Shown here: positions 27,444 through 35,342 of the stretch, one piece after another | Layout of the letters: every line of letters starts with the position of its first letter | Position numbering within the stretch: position 1 is the first letter of the stretch | NCBI GenBank assembly: GCA_938011325.1 | Contig: CALLUD010000002.1 | Location: 94,489-158,488 of the forward strand | Length of the DNA stretch: 64,000 nucleotides | Direction of reading: 5' to 3' | From: an uncultured Spartobacteria bacterium | Lineage (GTDB): Bacteria; Verrucomicrobiota; Verrucomicrobiia; Chthoniobacterales; JAATET01 | Translations under genes and position numbers: made by a program | The notes under the pieces: generated by a model | The model's database searches: none | What the model was told of the DNA's origin: nothing | What the model saw: only the letters and a program-made list of their open reading frames with translations

Positions 27444-28058
27444 ATGCCAAAATCCGATGAGCAGGTCCTCGTGGTCCGTCGCAGTTTGTTTGATGAATTG
27501 GGGAGCTTTCAGGGATTTTCGACCGACGTGGAGCGATACATGGAGGCGTTTCTCCGCCGGGAAAACAATTTCTTCGAGCCCAGGTCACGCGCGGAAACCG
27601 ATCCGTCGCTGAAGCAGATCATTCCCTACGCGATCTTTCGTCACGAAGGCCGTCTGTTGCGCTATGTGCGTGGCGGAAAATCCGGCGAGAAGCGGCTGGT
27701 CGCGAAATCGTCCATCGGCATTGGCGGGCACATGAACCACGAGGACGAGGGGTTGTTTGCGTTCGACCGGGAGGCGTATCGCGCTGCGGTCGAGCGGGAG
27801 ATTCGCGAAGAACTGAAGCTCGGAGGCGGGTTCAGGGAACGCGTCGTGGGAATGATCAATGACGACTCGAACGAAGTCGGGCAGGTGCACCTGGGAATCG
27901 TGCACCTCGTCGATCTGGAATCCGACGAGGTGCGGCCCGGAGAGGCGGCAATCACGAAACTGCAGTTTGTGACGCCGGTGAAGCTCCGCGAGGAGCGCGA
28001 ATCGCTCGAGACGTGGTCGCAGATCGTCGTCGACGCCTGGGACAAGATCGGCGGTTAA
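27444..28058 (+). CDS. Nudix-like hydrolase
   Basis: The 204-residue protein has a Nudix-fold pattern: a glycine-rich beta-strand region (SSIGIGGHMNHED), then EAYRAAVEREIREELKL, which resembles the REUxEE core of the Nudix box (R-E-x-x-E-E). The canonical spacing after the first Gly is stretched, so the active site may be altered. Related proteins are annotated as phosphoesterases of unknown substrate. Probably co-transcribed with the ECF sigma factor; whether they are functionally linked is unknown. Confidence 0.7.
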   Translation: MPKSDEQVLVVRRSLFDELGSFQGFSTDVERYMEAFLRRENNFFEPRSRAETDPSLKQIIPYAIFRHEGRLLRYVRGGKSGEKRLVAKSSIGIGGHMNHEDEGLFAFDREAYRAAVEREIREELKLGGGFRERVVGMINDDSNEVGQVHLGIVHLVDLESDEVRPGEAAITKLQFVTPVKLREERESLETWSQIVVDAWDKIGG

Positions 28059-28093
28059 AGCCCTTCAGGTTGGGAGCCGCCGCTATCGAAAAA

Positions 28094-28124
28094 TTTAGGA
28101 GCTTCGTTGGGCGAAGCTCCTAAA
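28094..28124 (-). terminator. Intrinsic terminator after gspG (possibly shared with the Nudix gene)
   Basis: A perfect 13-bp stem (TTTAGGAGCTTCG with its complement) closes a 5-base loop, followed on the minus strand by a run of five Ts. It lies about 60 bp past the gspG stop. On the plus strand the same stem follows the Nudix gene, but without a clean T-run. Confidence 0.85.
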
Positions 28125-28184
28125 GCGAACGTTACGGTTGGACAGACCGCAACTGCTGTGTGCGGCGGATGAGACCGGGCGACC

Positions 28185-28673
28185 TTACCAATTCTTGATC
28201 CAGGTTTCCTCGTTGTCGGAGTTCTTGCGGCCCTGCGACCAGAGGTCGAAGAAGTTCGTTCCGCTGCGATTTTCGTCACCCGGGAACTCGTAATGATACG
28301 GGTTGCCGAAGGGATCGATCAGCCGGTTGTTGTTGTAATACGAGCCGTTCGATGCGTCGGTGATCTCGAAAGCCTTCATCTGCTCGATGAAAGGCCGCCC
28401 ATTTTCATTCAACAGCGCTTTCAACATCTCCTTGGTGGAGTTGTCGCCGCCGTCCCCCTCCGGGTAGGTGCCGTATTCGAGTTTGTATTTCTCCAAGGCG
28501 GCGGAGACGGCTGCGATCTCGGACTCGGCTCGTTTGCGGCCGGCGGTTTCCTGAACGTTTCCGGAGATCGCAAGGATGAGCGAGGCGAGGATGGCGATGA
28601 TCGCAATGACCACGAGCACCTCGATGAGCGTGAACGCCGAGGTTCGCCGCGTAGGGGGCAACTGCACTTTCAT
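28185..28673 (-). CDS. gspG: Type II secretion/pilus major pseudopilin GspG
   Basis: The 162-residue pseudopilin has the leader MKVQLPPTRRTSA and the class III signal FTLIEVLVVIAIIAILASL, cleaved before Phe. After the helix come the GspG features AALEKYKLEYGTYPEGDGG and DPFGNPYHYEFPGD, ending with DLWSQGRKN. GspG normally reads SxGADG..GGTGxDADI at that point; the verrucomicrobial-type ending differs slightly. It lies immediately downstream of gspF on the minus strand, with a 38-bp overlap of the longer frame avoided by starting at 28673. Confidence 0.92.
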   Translation of the reverse strand: MKVQLPPTRRTSAFTLIEVLVVIAIIAILASLILAISGNVQETAGRKRAESEIAAVSAALEKYKLEYGTYPEGDGGDNSTKEMLKALLNENGRPFIEQMKAFEITDASNGSYYNNNRLIDPFGNPYHYEFPGDENRSGTNFFDLWSQGRKNSDNEETWIKNW

Positions 28674-28710
28674 GAAGCGGTATGGGTCTGTGAGCCGGGG
28701 TGACAGAATT

Positions 28711-29991
28711 CTAGCTGCCACCCTGCAAGCTGGTGATGATGCTGATGAGCGGCATGAACAGCGCGACGACGATCGTTCCGACCAGCACTGCGAGCACGAC
28801 GATCATGATCGGCTCGAGCATCGAGGTGAGACCCTGGACGGCATTGTCGACTTCGTCGTCGTAGACTTCCGCGATCTTCAACAGCATTTCCGGCAACTGA
28901 CCGGTTTCTTCACCGACGTCGATCATGCTGATCACCATGGGCGGGAAGACTCCGCTGGCTTCGAGCGGGGCGACGATCGATTCACCTTCCTTCACGGCGT
29001 CGTGCACCTTCGTGATGGCGTCGGCGACGATTGTGTTGCCGGCGGTTTCGCGAGTGATCGTGAGGGCCTGCAAGATCGGCACACCGCTGGTGACCAGCGT
29101 GCCGAGGGTTCGGGTGAAGCGGGAGATGGCAGTCTTGCGGGTGAGGTCGCCGAAGAGCGGCGCCCGCAGTTTGATGGTATCGATGAAGCGCGTGCCCTTC
29201 TCGGTGCGGGCGAGCAGTTTGTAGATGACGACGAAAAGGACAATGCCGCCAATGATGTAAAGGAGGTTGTCCTTCACCATGTTACTGGTGCCGATGACGA
29301 ACTGCGTGAGTGCCGGCAGCGGCTTGCCGTTGAGCATGTCCGCGAAGATCGCCTCGAACTTCGGAACGATGAACACGAGCAGGAAGGCCATGATCGCGAT
29401 CGCGATGAAGAGCACGATGATCGGGTAGAACATCGCGGACACGACCTTGTTCTTGATCTTCTGCGCCTTTTCCTGGAACTCGGCGAGACGGAGGAGGACC
29501 AGCTCGAGCACACCGCCGAGTTCACCGGCCTTCACCATGTTCACGTAGAGCTTGTTGAAAATCTTCGGGTGCACCGAGAGGCTGTCGGAGAAGGTGCTGC
29601 CACCCTGCACGGACTCGGCGAGCTGCGTGATCGTCGAGCGAAGCACGGCGTCCTTTTCCTGCTTGGCGAGCACGGTGAGGCTGCGCAGGAGGGGAAGGCC
29701 AGCGTCAATCAGCGTTGCGAGCTGGCGCGTGAAGATCATGAGCGTCTTGCTCTTGATCGTCTGACGCTTGAACAGGGAAATGTTGATTTCCTTCTTCGCG
29801 AGTGCGCCGCCGCCGGCTTTCGCAGCCTTGGCCGCCTTGGCCTTGGAGGCCTTCGATTCGACATCGACCGATTTCGGGAAATATCCGGCCTGCCTCAGCT
29901 GGCCGACGGCTTCATTTTGAGAGGCGGCTTCAATGACGCCGGTGACCTGTTGACCGCGCGCGTCCAGCGCGACGTAGGTGAAATTTGGCAT
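28711..29991 (-). CDS. gspF: Type II secretion/type IV pilus inner-membrane platform protein GspF/PilC
   Basis: The 426-residue protein has the family N terminus (FTYVALDARGQQVTGVIEAAS), a Lys/Ala-rich segment around residues 50-70, and two repeated T2SF cytoplasmic domains (IFTRQLATLIDAGLPLLRSL and ISRFTRTLGTLVTSGVPILQAL) each followed by hydrophobic helices, the last at the C terminus. It organises the ATPase and the pseudopilus assembly site. Only gspF and gspG are in this window; the ATPase, secretin and others must be elsewhere. Confidence 0.94.
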   Translation of the reverse strand: MPNFTYVALDARGQQVTGVIEAASQNEAVGQLRQAGYFPKSVDVESKASKAKAAKAAKAGGGALAKKEINISLFKRQTIKSKTLMIFTRQLATLIDAGLPLLRSLTVLAKQEKDAVLRSTITQLAESVQGGSTFSDSLSVHPKIFNKLYVNMVKAGELGGVLELVLLRLAEFQEKAQKIKNKVVSAMFYPIIVLFIAIAIMAFLLVFIVPKFEAIFADMLNGKPLPALTQFVIGTSNMVKDNLLYIIGGIVLFVVIYKLLARTEKGTRFIDTIKLRAPLFGDLTRKTAISRFTRTLGTLVTSGVPILQALTITRETAGNTIVADAITKVHDAVKEGESIVAPLEASGVFPPMVISMIDVGEETGQLPEMLLKIAEVYDDEVDNAVQGLTSMLEPIMIVVLAVLVGTIVVALFMPLISIITSLQGGS

Positions 29992-30084
29992 ATCTTCCGG
30001 AGAGAATCGTTACGAGTGGATCAATGGTGAATCGAATCCGAAATACCTTCGCGAAGTGACGCGCAAAGTCCAGCAAAGAACGCG

Positions 30085-30696
30085 CTATTTCTCAAGGAAC
30101 GGGTTCTGTTTTTTCTCCATTCCAATGGTGGTTTCCGGCCCATGGCCGGGCAGGACGCGGGTGTCGTCGGGCAGGACGAGCACCTTCTCGCGAATGCCGG
30201 ACATCAGCAGGTCGTAATCGCCCCCGGGCAGGTCCCAGCGCCCGACCCCGCCGCAAAACAACACGTCGCCGCCGAAAAGCAGTCCGTCCTCCGCCGAATA
30301 GAAGCAGAGGCTTCCGGGGCAGTGTCCCGGCACCTCGAGCACCTGAAACCGGACGCCGCATTGCTCGAACGCCGGCGACTCCGTGATGAGCCGGCCATTT
30401 TTCACCGGTTCCACCTCGAGCCCGAAGCCCCAGCTGCGGAAAAACCCCGGGTCGGTGACCATTGGAAGGGTGTCCGGATGAAAATAGACGGGGCAGCCGT
30501 GGCGGCGCTGGATCGCGGCGGCATCGGCGACATGGTCGAAGTGGCCATGGGTGAGCAGAAGCGCGTCGATTTTTGTGTCGGCAAAATGGGCATCGGCCTC
30601 CTGAGGGGCGTCGATGAGGAGGTTTCCGGCGGGGCCGCGGAGCAGAAAGGCATTGGTCTGGAGAAACCCGCCGGTAAATTGTTCGAACTGATTCAT
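30085..30696 (-). CDS. Metallo-beta-lactamase-fold hydrolase (glyoxalase II-like)
   Basis: The 203-residue protein keeps the metal-binding set of the MBL fold: HGHFDH at about 68-73, the third-motif His in VPGHCPGSL, the Asp in FGGDVLF and the final His in VLPGHGPET. The compact length and the FLLRGPAGNLLIDAPQ start match stand-alone glyoxalase II-like thioesterases/hydrolases. The substrate is not predictable. It begins 93 bp upstream of gspF in the same direction and could share its transcript. Confidence 0.88.
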   Translation of the reverse strand: MNQFEQFTGGFLQTNAFLLRGPAGNLLIDAPQEADAHFADTKIDALLLTHGHFDHVADAAAIQRRHGCPVYFHPDTLPMVTDPGFFRSWGFGLEVEPVKNGRLITESPAFEQCGVRFQVLEVPGHCPGSLCFYSAEDGLLFGGDVLFCGGVGRWDLPGGDYDLLMSGIREKVLVLPDDTRVLPGHGPETTIGMEKKQNPFLEK

Positions 30697-30762
30697 CGAA
30701 AAGTGGTCTTAAAGGTAATGCGTCATTTGATTTCGAAGACAGCCTCTGTAAACCTTTTCCGC

Positions 30763-32922
30763 ATGACACGATTGAAACTCGTCGCCGTCGCCCTGGCGAT
30801 CCCGGCGATTTTCCATGGCGTATTGTTCGCTGCGGATCTTGATAAGGTGGCGGTCTCGGTGGCGAGGTTGCTCGAGCAGGGGCATTACTCGCGGCAAAAG
30901 CTCGACGACACGGTCTCGCAGAAGCTGCTCGAGCAGTATTTGAGCGACCTCGATCCGAACAAGATGTTCTTCACGCAGCAGGACGTCGACAAGTTCCGGG
31001 CTGCGTATGCGACTTCGCTCGACGACGCGATCCTGTCGGGAAATCTCGATCCGGCCCGTGCGATCTTTTCCGTTTACGCGACCCGCGTGAAAGACCGCGT
31101 CGAGAGCAACAAGAAGCTCGCCGACAAGAAATACACCTTCAAGAGTGACCGCACGATGGTCCTCGATCGCAAGGACGCGGAGTGGGCGAAGGACATGGCG
31201 GAACTCGACGACCTGTGGGCACGCCAGATCGAGGCGTCGCTGCTCGCGGAAACACTCAACGAGAACGCCGTCGACCCGCCCGCAAAGGTCGTCAAGCGCC
31301 GGCAGGACCAGATGCTGCGCAACATCGAGGAAATGGACGACGAGAGCGTGATTTCCGGATTCCTCGGCGCGTTGAGCCGGACCTACGATCCGCACTCCGA
31401 ATACATGAGCCCGTCCGAGCTCGCGAATTTCGAGATCGAGATGCGCAAGTCGCTCGATGGGGTGGGGGCCGTGCTGCAAAGTGAGGACGGCTACGCGAAG
31501 GTTCGGGAAATCGTTCCCGGCGGTCCTGCCGATCTCGATGGCCAGCTGAAGGTTGGCGATCGCATTTCGAAGGTGGCGCAGGGCGATGGGCCATTCGAGG
31601 ACGTTGTCGAGATGAAGCTCGACAAGGTCGTCGAGAAAATCCGCGGCAAGCGCGGAACCATCGTGCGGCTGGAGGTGATCCCGGCGAATGCCACGGATCC
31701 GTCGACGCGAAAGGTGGTCACCATTCGCCGCGACGAGGTGAAGCTCAAGGACCAGAAGGCGAAGGCGGAATTGATCGAGTTGAAAAAGCCCGATGGCGGC
31801 GTGGAGAAGATCGGCTGGATCGAGCTGCCGTCCTTCTACGCGGACCTGGGCAATCAATCGGAGGATTCCGTCAGCACGACCCGTGACGTGAGCACGCTCC
31901 TGCGGCGGTTGAAAAAGGAAGGCATCGAGGCTCTCGTGATCGATCTGCGCCGCGACGGCGGCGGCTCGCTCGAGGAGGCGATCAACCTCACCGGGCTCTT
32001 TATTCCGCAGGGCCCTGTCGTGCAGTCGAAGGATTCCAATGGGAAGGTCTCCGTGTCGTTCGACGAGGATGACCGCGTTTTGTGGGACGGTCCGCTCGTC
32101 GTGGTGATGAACCGTCTCAGTGCGTCCGCGAGCGAAATCTTCGCCGCAGCGCTGCAGGACTACGGGCGCGCGGTGATCGTGGGCGATGAGCGCAGCTTCG
32201 GCAAAGGCACCGTGCAGACGATGCTCGACATCGGCCGGCTGGTGGTGCCGTTCTTCAACCTGGGTTCCGCCGACGCCGGAGCGCTCAAGCTGACGATCAA
32301 CAAGTTCTACCGCGTGCTCGGTGGTTCGACGCAGCTCGAAGGGGTGAAGTCCGATATCGTTCTGCCGTCGCTCACGGATAATCCGGAATTTGGCGAGAGC
32401 GCGTTGCCGAACCCGTTGCCCTACGACGAGGTCGCGCCGCAGCGGATTCCGCGCAACGAGGAGATGGCGAGCATCCTGCCGCAGCTCCGTGCGTTATCCG
32501 AGGAGCGCATCAACAACGATCCCGAGTTTGGCTACATTCTCGACGATCTCAGCCGCTTCCGGAAACGCCTTGAGGAAAATGCCGTCTCGCTGAATCTCGA
32601 AAAGCGCAAGGCCGAAATCGAGGCGGACAAGAAACGGGAGGAGGCTCGCAAGCAGGAGCGGGCCAAGCGCGGGCCGGCATTCGACGCCCGGGTCTTCGAG
32701 ATCACGCTCGACAACGTAAACGACAAGGAACTCAAGGAGGTGGCGTTCGACCGCAAGCGGCATTCGATTTTCAACCTCGATGAAGAAGAGAGCGAGGAAT
32801 CCGAGGCCGTCGCGCCAGACGCCATCCGCAACGAAACGATCCGGATCGCGTCCGATCTCGTAAGCCTCACGCATGACCGCCGCACGGCTGCATTGAAGGC
32901 CTCCGAATCAAAGAGCCAGTAA
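30763..32922 (+). CDS. prc: Tail-specific (carboxy-terminal) periplasmic protease
   Basis: The 719-residue protein starts at the ATG at 30763 and has a signal peptide (MTRLKLVAVALAIPAIFHGVLFA). The N-terminal helical domain (SRTYDPHSEYMSPSELANF), a PDZ domain (GVGAVLQSEDGYAKVREIVPGGPA) and the S41 peptidase domain follow; Ser in RLSASASEIFAAAL and Lys in ERSFGKGTVQ form the catalytic dyad. The C-terminal domain (about 560-719) is Lys/Glu-rich and helical, as in Prc. It degrades periplasmic substrates by their C termini. A much longer upstream frame overlaps the MBL gene and is not used. Confidence 0.93.
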   Translation: MTRLKLVAVALAIPAIFHGVLFAADLDKVAVSVARLLEQGHYSRQKLDDTVSQKLLEQYLSDLDPNKMFFTQQDVDKFRAAYATSLDDAILSGNLDPARAIFSVYATRVKDRVESNKKLADKKYTFKSDRTMVLDRKDAEWAKDMAELDDLWARQIEASLLAETLNENAVDPPAKVVKRRQDQMLRNIEEMDDESVISGFLGALSRTYDPHSEYMSPSELANFEIEMRKSLDGVGAVLQSEDGYAKVREIVPGGPADLDGQLKVGDRISKVAQGDGPFEDVVEMKLDKVVEKIRGKRGTIVRLEVIPANATDPSTRKVVTIRRDEVKLKDQKAKAELIELKKPDGGVEKIGWIELPSFYADLGNQSEDSVSTTRDVSTLLRRLKKEGIEALVIDLRRDGGGSLEEAINLTGLFIPQGPVVQSKDSNGKVSVSFDEDDRVLWDGPLVVVMNRLSASASEIFAAALQDYGRAVIVGDERSFGKGTVQTMLDIGRLVVPFFNLGSADAGALKLTINKFYRVLGGSTQLEGVKSDIVLPSLTDNPEFGESALPNPLPYDEVAPQRIPRNEEMASILPQLRALSEERINNDPEFGYILDDLSRFRKRLEENAVSLNLEKRKAEIEADKKREEARKQERAKRGPAFDARVFEITLDNVNDKELKEVAFDRKRHSIFNLDEEESEESEAVAPDAIRNETIRIASDLVSLTHDRRTAALKASESKSQ

Positions 32923-32935
32923 GCAAGCGTTGACA

Positions 32936-32965
32936 CCCGTGAGCGATTCTGAAAAAGCTCACGGG
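32936..32965. repeat. 9-bp inverted repeat with 12-base loop, 3' of prc
   Basis: CCCGTGAGC and GCTCACGGG form a perfect stem immediately after the protease stop; no T-run follows on either strand. It may be a weak or factor-aided terminator, or an operator for the downstream proline-rich gene, which starts 35 bp further on. A TTGACA hexamer at 32930-32935 overlaps its left edge but has no matching -10. Confidence 0.45.
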
Positions 32966-32999
32966 ATCGTCCGTAAACCCCGGAATTTGCCTAATTGAA

Positions 33000-33701
33000 A
33001 TGAGCGAACCGAAGAAAGAAACCGTCCGCATCGTGCTGCCTCCCCGCCGCGATGGACAGCCCGCCGGCTCCACTCCCAGAGAGTCTGCGATGATCAACCT
33101 TCCGCCAAAGCCGGCCGCGGCTCCTTCCGACCCTTCGGCCCCGAGCGCGCCTCCTCCGCCATCCGGTCTCAAACCACCGTCGGCGCCCGCAGCTCCCTCG
33201 GCTCCCAAGCCGCCAACGGCTCCCGGTGCCCCGAAGCCGCCTTCGCCGCCGTCCGCGCCCGGAGTTCCTTCAGGCTTGAAGCCTCCGTCGGCTCCCGGTG
33301 TTCCGAAGCCGCCCTCGCCGCCGTCCGCGCCAGGCGTTCCTTCGGGTTTGAAGCCGCCGTCGGCTCCCGCAGCCCCGTCTGCGCCGAAACCGGCCACGCC
33401 CGCGCCGGCTCCGGCCCCGGCCGCACCTGCAGGCCCCGCTCCGGTTGCCGTGAAACCCGAGCCGAAGAAGGAAACCGCGAAGGTCGCCTCGACACCCGGA
33501 ATCCGGCCTTCGCAGCCGACCATCAAACTTCAGACGCGCCCCGCTCCGTCGCAGGCTCCTTCCGCCAGCGCGACGTTCAAGGTGCAGACCGTCGAAACCG
33601 TTGAAGAAACCACCGAAGAGGAAATTCCCATGAATCTTGCTGTCATAACCGTCGTCGCCGCCGTGCTCGCACTTGCGCTGCAGGTTTGGATGATGCTCTA
33701 G
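33000..33701 (+). CDS. Proline-rich protein with a C-terminal transmembrane anchor, unknown function
   Basis: The 233-residue protein has a charged N terminus (MSEPKKETVRIVLPPRRDG), about 110 residues of Pro/Ala/Ser/Lys-rich repeats built around SGLKPPSAP (three copies) and PKPPSPPSAPG (two copies), a Gln/Thr-rich segment and a hydrophobic tail at about 211-233 (MNLAVITVVAAVLALALQVWMML). That arrangement suggests a tail-anchored cytoplasmic protein whose repeats reach into the cell. No domain is recognised. Nothing else shares its transcript except perhaps thioredoxin, which begins 26 bp after its stop. Confidence 0.75.
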   Translation: MSEPKKETVRIVLPPRRDGQPAGSTPRESAMINLPPKPAAAPSDPSAPSAPPPPSGLKPPSAPAAPSAPKPPTAPGAPKPPSPPSAPGVPSGLKPPSAPGVPKPPSPPSAPGVPSGLKPPSAPAAPSAPKPATPAPAPAPAAPAGPAPVAVKPEPKKETAKVASTPGIRPSQPTIKLQTRPAPSQAPSASATFKVQTVETVEETTEEEIPMNLAVITVVAAVLALALQVWMML

Positions 33702-33727
33702 TCTGGAGCACATTATCCAAATACATC

Positions 33728-34060
33728 ATGGCAAGCGCACACGTATCCGAATTCACAGACGCCAATTTCGACGCCGAGGTTCTCGGTGCCTCCACACCGG
33801 TGCTTGTCGATTTCTGGGCGCCTTGGTGCGGCCCCTGCCGCATGATCGCGCCGTTGATTGATGAGATCGCGGAGGAGAAGCAGGGGGTCGTCAAGGTGGG
33901 AAAGGTCAACGTCGATGAAAACCCCGAGGTTGCCGGCCGGTATCGCATTCAGGCGATTCCGACCATCCTCGTCTTCAGTGGCGGGGAGCTGAAGGAGCAG
34001 ATCACCGGATTGACCAGCAAGGCCGATCTGGTTGGCAAGCTGGACGCAGTCGCCGCCTGA
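33728..34060 (+). CDS. trxA: Thioredoxin
   Basis: The 110-residue protein is a canonical thioredoxin: the active site WCGPC is in FWAPWCGPCRMIAPLIDEIA and the cis-Pro is in IQAIPTILVFSGGE. It reduces protein disulfides with NADPH via thioredoxin reductase. The ATG at 33728 gives the usual family N terminus (MASAHVSEFTDANFDAEV). It is followed by its own intrinsic terminator. Confidence 0.97.
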   Translation: MASAHVSEFTDANFDAEVLGASTPVLVDFWAPWCGPCRMIAPLIDEIAEEKQGVVKVGKVNVDENPEVAGRYRIQAIPTILVFSGGELKEQITGLTSKADLVGKLDAVAA

Positions 34061-34078
34061 CGCACACCGCATTTCAAG

Positions 34079-34116
34079 AAAGCCCCGGGGCAGTGATGTC
34101 TCGGGGTTTTTCTTTT
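34079..34116 (+). terminator. Intrinsic terminator after trxA
   Basis: A CCCCG/CGGGG stem, extended outward by AAG/TTT pairs, encloses a 14-base loop and is followed by TTTTTCTTTTC. It lies about 20 bp after the stop codon. Confidence 0.88.
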
Positions 34117-34334
34117 CAGAATTGGTCCGTTTTGCTTCGAACGGTCGTTTTGCGAGGGAGCGGACGAGGATGATCCTGCAGCCGGACTCCGTCCCGGAGA
34201 ACGTCATCTGCGACGCGATCGTGGAGGCGGGAAACTGCCGACGTTGCCGAGGCTTCGACTGAAATGATTCGCGGGACGGCGCACATCATTTTCTGTGCGG
34301 GAGCGAGGTGCTTTTTCCTGGGTGAGCTTCCCGG
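34117..34334. other. Non-coding stretch between the trxA terminator and the histone-like gene terminator
   Basis: Together with the flanking terminators this makes about 350 bp (34061-34414) without a gene. Reading frames here are short and have no recognisable protein character. Nothing else is visible. Confidence 0.6.
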
Positions 34335-34378
34335 AAAAGCAATTGGGAGAAGCGGCACGGGGGCTGCTTCTCCCAATT
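34335..34378 (-). terminator. Intrinsic terminator after the histone-like gene
   Basis: A perfect 13-bp stem (AATTGGGAGAAGC with its complement, 34341-34353 and 34366-34378) and a 12-base loop, followed on the minus strand by GCTTTTCC. It sits 37 bp after the stop of the lysine/alanine-rich gene. Confidence 0.85.
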
Positions 34379-34414
34379 AGAGGCTACAACGGATGCGATT
34401 GCATCCGCAGGAAG

Positions 34415-34636
34415 TTATTTCCTCTTCTTAGCTGGAGCCTTCTTTGCGGCGGGCTTTTTGGCCACCGCCTTCTTGGCTACCGCCTTCTTCGCGGCGGGCT
34501 TTTTGGCTGCAGCCTTTTTAGGGGCCGCCTTCTTCGCCGCCTTCTTCACGGCCGGCTTCTTCGCGGCAGCCTTCTTGGCTGGCGCCTTTTTCGCGGCGGG
34601 TTTTTTGGCTGCAGGTTTCTTTTTAGCAACTGCCAT
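34415..34636 (-). CDS. Lysine/alanine-rich histone H1-like DNA-binding protein
   Basis: The 73-residue protein is almost wholly built of KKPAAKK-type repeats (Lys, Ala and Pro dominate; no aromatic residues), like the C-terminal tail of histone H1 and bacterial Hc1/AlgP-like proteins. Such peptides bind DNA by charge and may compact the nucleoid. A GGGGGG-type Shine-Dalgarno precedes the ATG by about 7 bp. It has a dedicated strong terminator, which suggests heavy expression. Two DnaA-box-like sites lie upstream (34687-34716). Confidence 0.82.
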   Translation of the reverse strand: MAVAKKKPAAKKPAAKKAPAKKAAAKKPAVKKAAKKAAPKKAAAKKPAAKKAVAKKAVAKKPAAKKAPAKKRK

Positions 34637-34686
34637 CCGATATCCCCCCTTTCAGACCGCAGGAGCGGAAAGCGCTGTGAAAGTTT

Positions 34687-34716
34687 TGTGAATAACTCAC
34701 TTGGGGTTGTGAATAA
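34687..34716 (-). promoter_or_regulatory. Two direct DnaA-box matches (TTATTCACA) 21 bp apart
   Basis: On the minus strand TTATTCACA occurs at 34708-34716 and 34687-34695. Both match the DnaA-box consensus TTATNCACA perfectly and point the same way; a weaker TTTCACA is at 34676-34684. They lie 51-80 bp upstream of the histone-like gene start, in an AT-richer gap. DnaA control of that promoter, or a small DnaA-titration site, is possible; a replication origin is not demonstrated. Confidence 0.5.
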
Positions 34717-34781
34717 GTTGTTGCTCGAGATGCGTCAACGAATTTCTCGAAAACTTCTTGATTTTTACAAACGCGATTTCC

Positions 34782-35342
34782 TCATGCCGTTTTCGAAATT
34801 CCGACGATTGCGAGTGCGCGTTGGGCGATTTCCTCGACGGGCCAAAGTCGTCCGATGCCCTCGTAGCCGCACGCGAGCATTCCCTCCTCGGGGCCGATGA
34901 ATTCAACGCCGCGCGCCTTCAACGTCCCGATGTTTGCCTGCGTCGCAGCGTGCAGCCACATTTTCCCATTCATCGCCGGCGCGACGAGAAGCGGCGCGAG
35001 CGTGGCGAGTGCGATCGAGGTGAGCGCGTCGTCGGCGATGCCGTGCGCGAGCTTGGCAAGCGCGTTTGCCGTCGCGGGTGCGATGAGCAAGAGCTTTGCG
35101 CGGTCGGCGAGATTGATGTGCCCGGGATGCCACGATTCCTTTTCGTCGAACACGGATGTGGTGACCGGATTGCGCGAGAGCGTCTGGAAAGTGAGCGGAG
35201 TGATGAACTCCGTTGCGTTGCGCGTCATCACGACATGCACGTCGGCGCCCGCCTTCGTGAGACGGCTCGTGAGGTCGGCGGCCTTGTAGGCGGCGATGGA
35301 GCCTGTAACACCAAGGACGATAACCGGAGCCGCAGTGCTCAT
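34782..35342 (-). CDS. coaC: Phosphopantothenoylcysteine decarboxylase (CoaC domain only)
   Basis: This 186-residue HFCD-family flavoprotein decarboxylates phosphopantothenoylcysteine in coenzyme A synthesis. It has the FMN-binding start VLGVTGSIAAYKAADLTSRL, the PASANT-like motif APATANALAKLAHG and the substrate motif APAMNGKMW. The CoaB synthetase half that is fused in most bacteria is missing, so a separate coaB is expected elsewhere. Its ATG overlaps the gmk stop (TGATG). It ends the yicC-gmk-coaC run. Confidence 0.92.
   Translation of the reverse strand: MSTAAPVIVLGVTGSIAAYKAADLTSRLTKAGADVHVVMTRNATEFITPLTFQTLSRNPVTTSVFDEKESWHPGHINLADRAKLLLIAPATANALAKLAHGIADDALTSIALATLAPLLVAPAMNGKMWLHAATQANIGTLKARGVEFIGPEEGMLACGYEGIGRLWPVEEIAQRALAIVGISKTA

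Noticed and set aside
34116..34376. 86-codon minus-strand frame between trxA and the histone-like gene
   Set aside because: No protein-like composition, crosses a terminator stem, and has no start signal.
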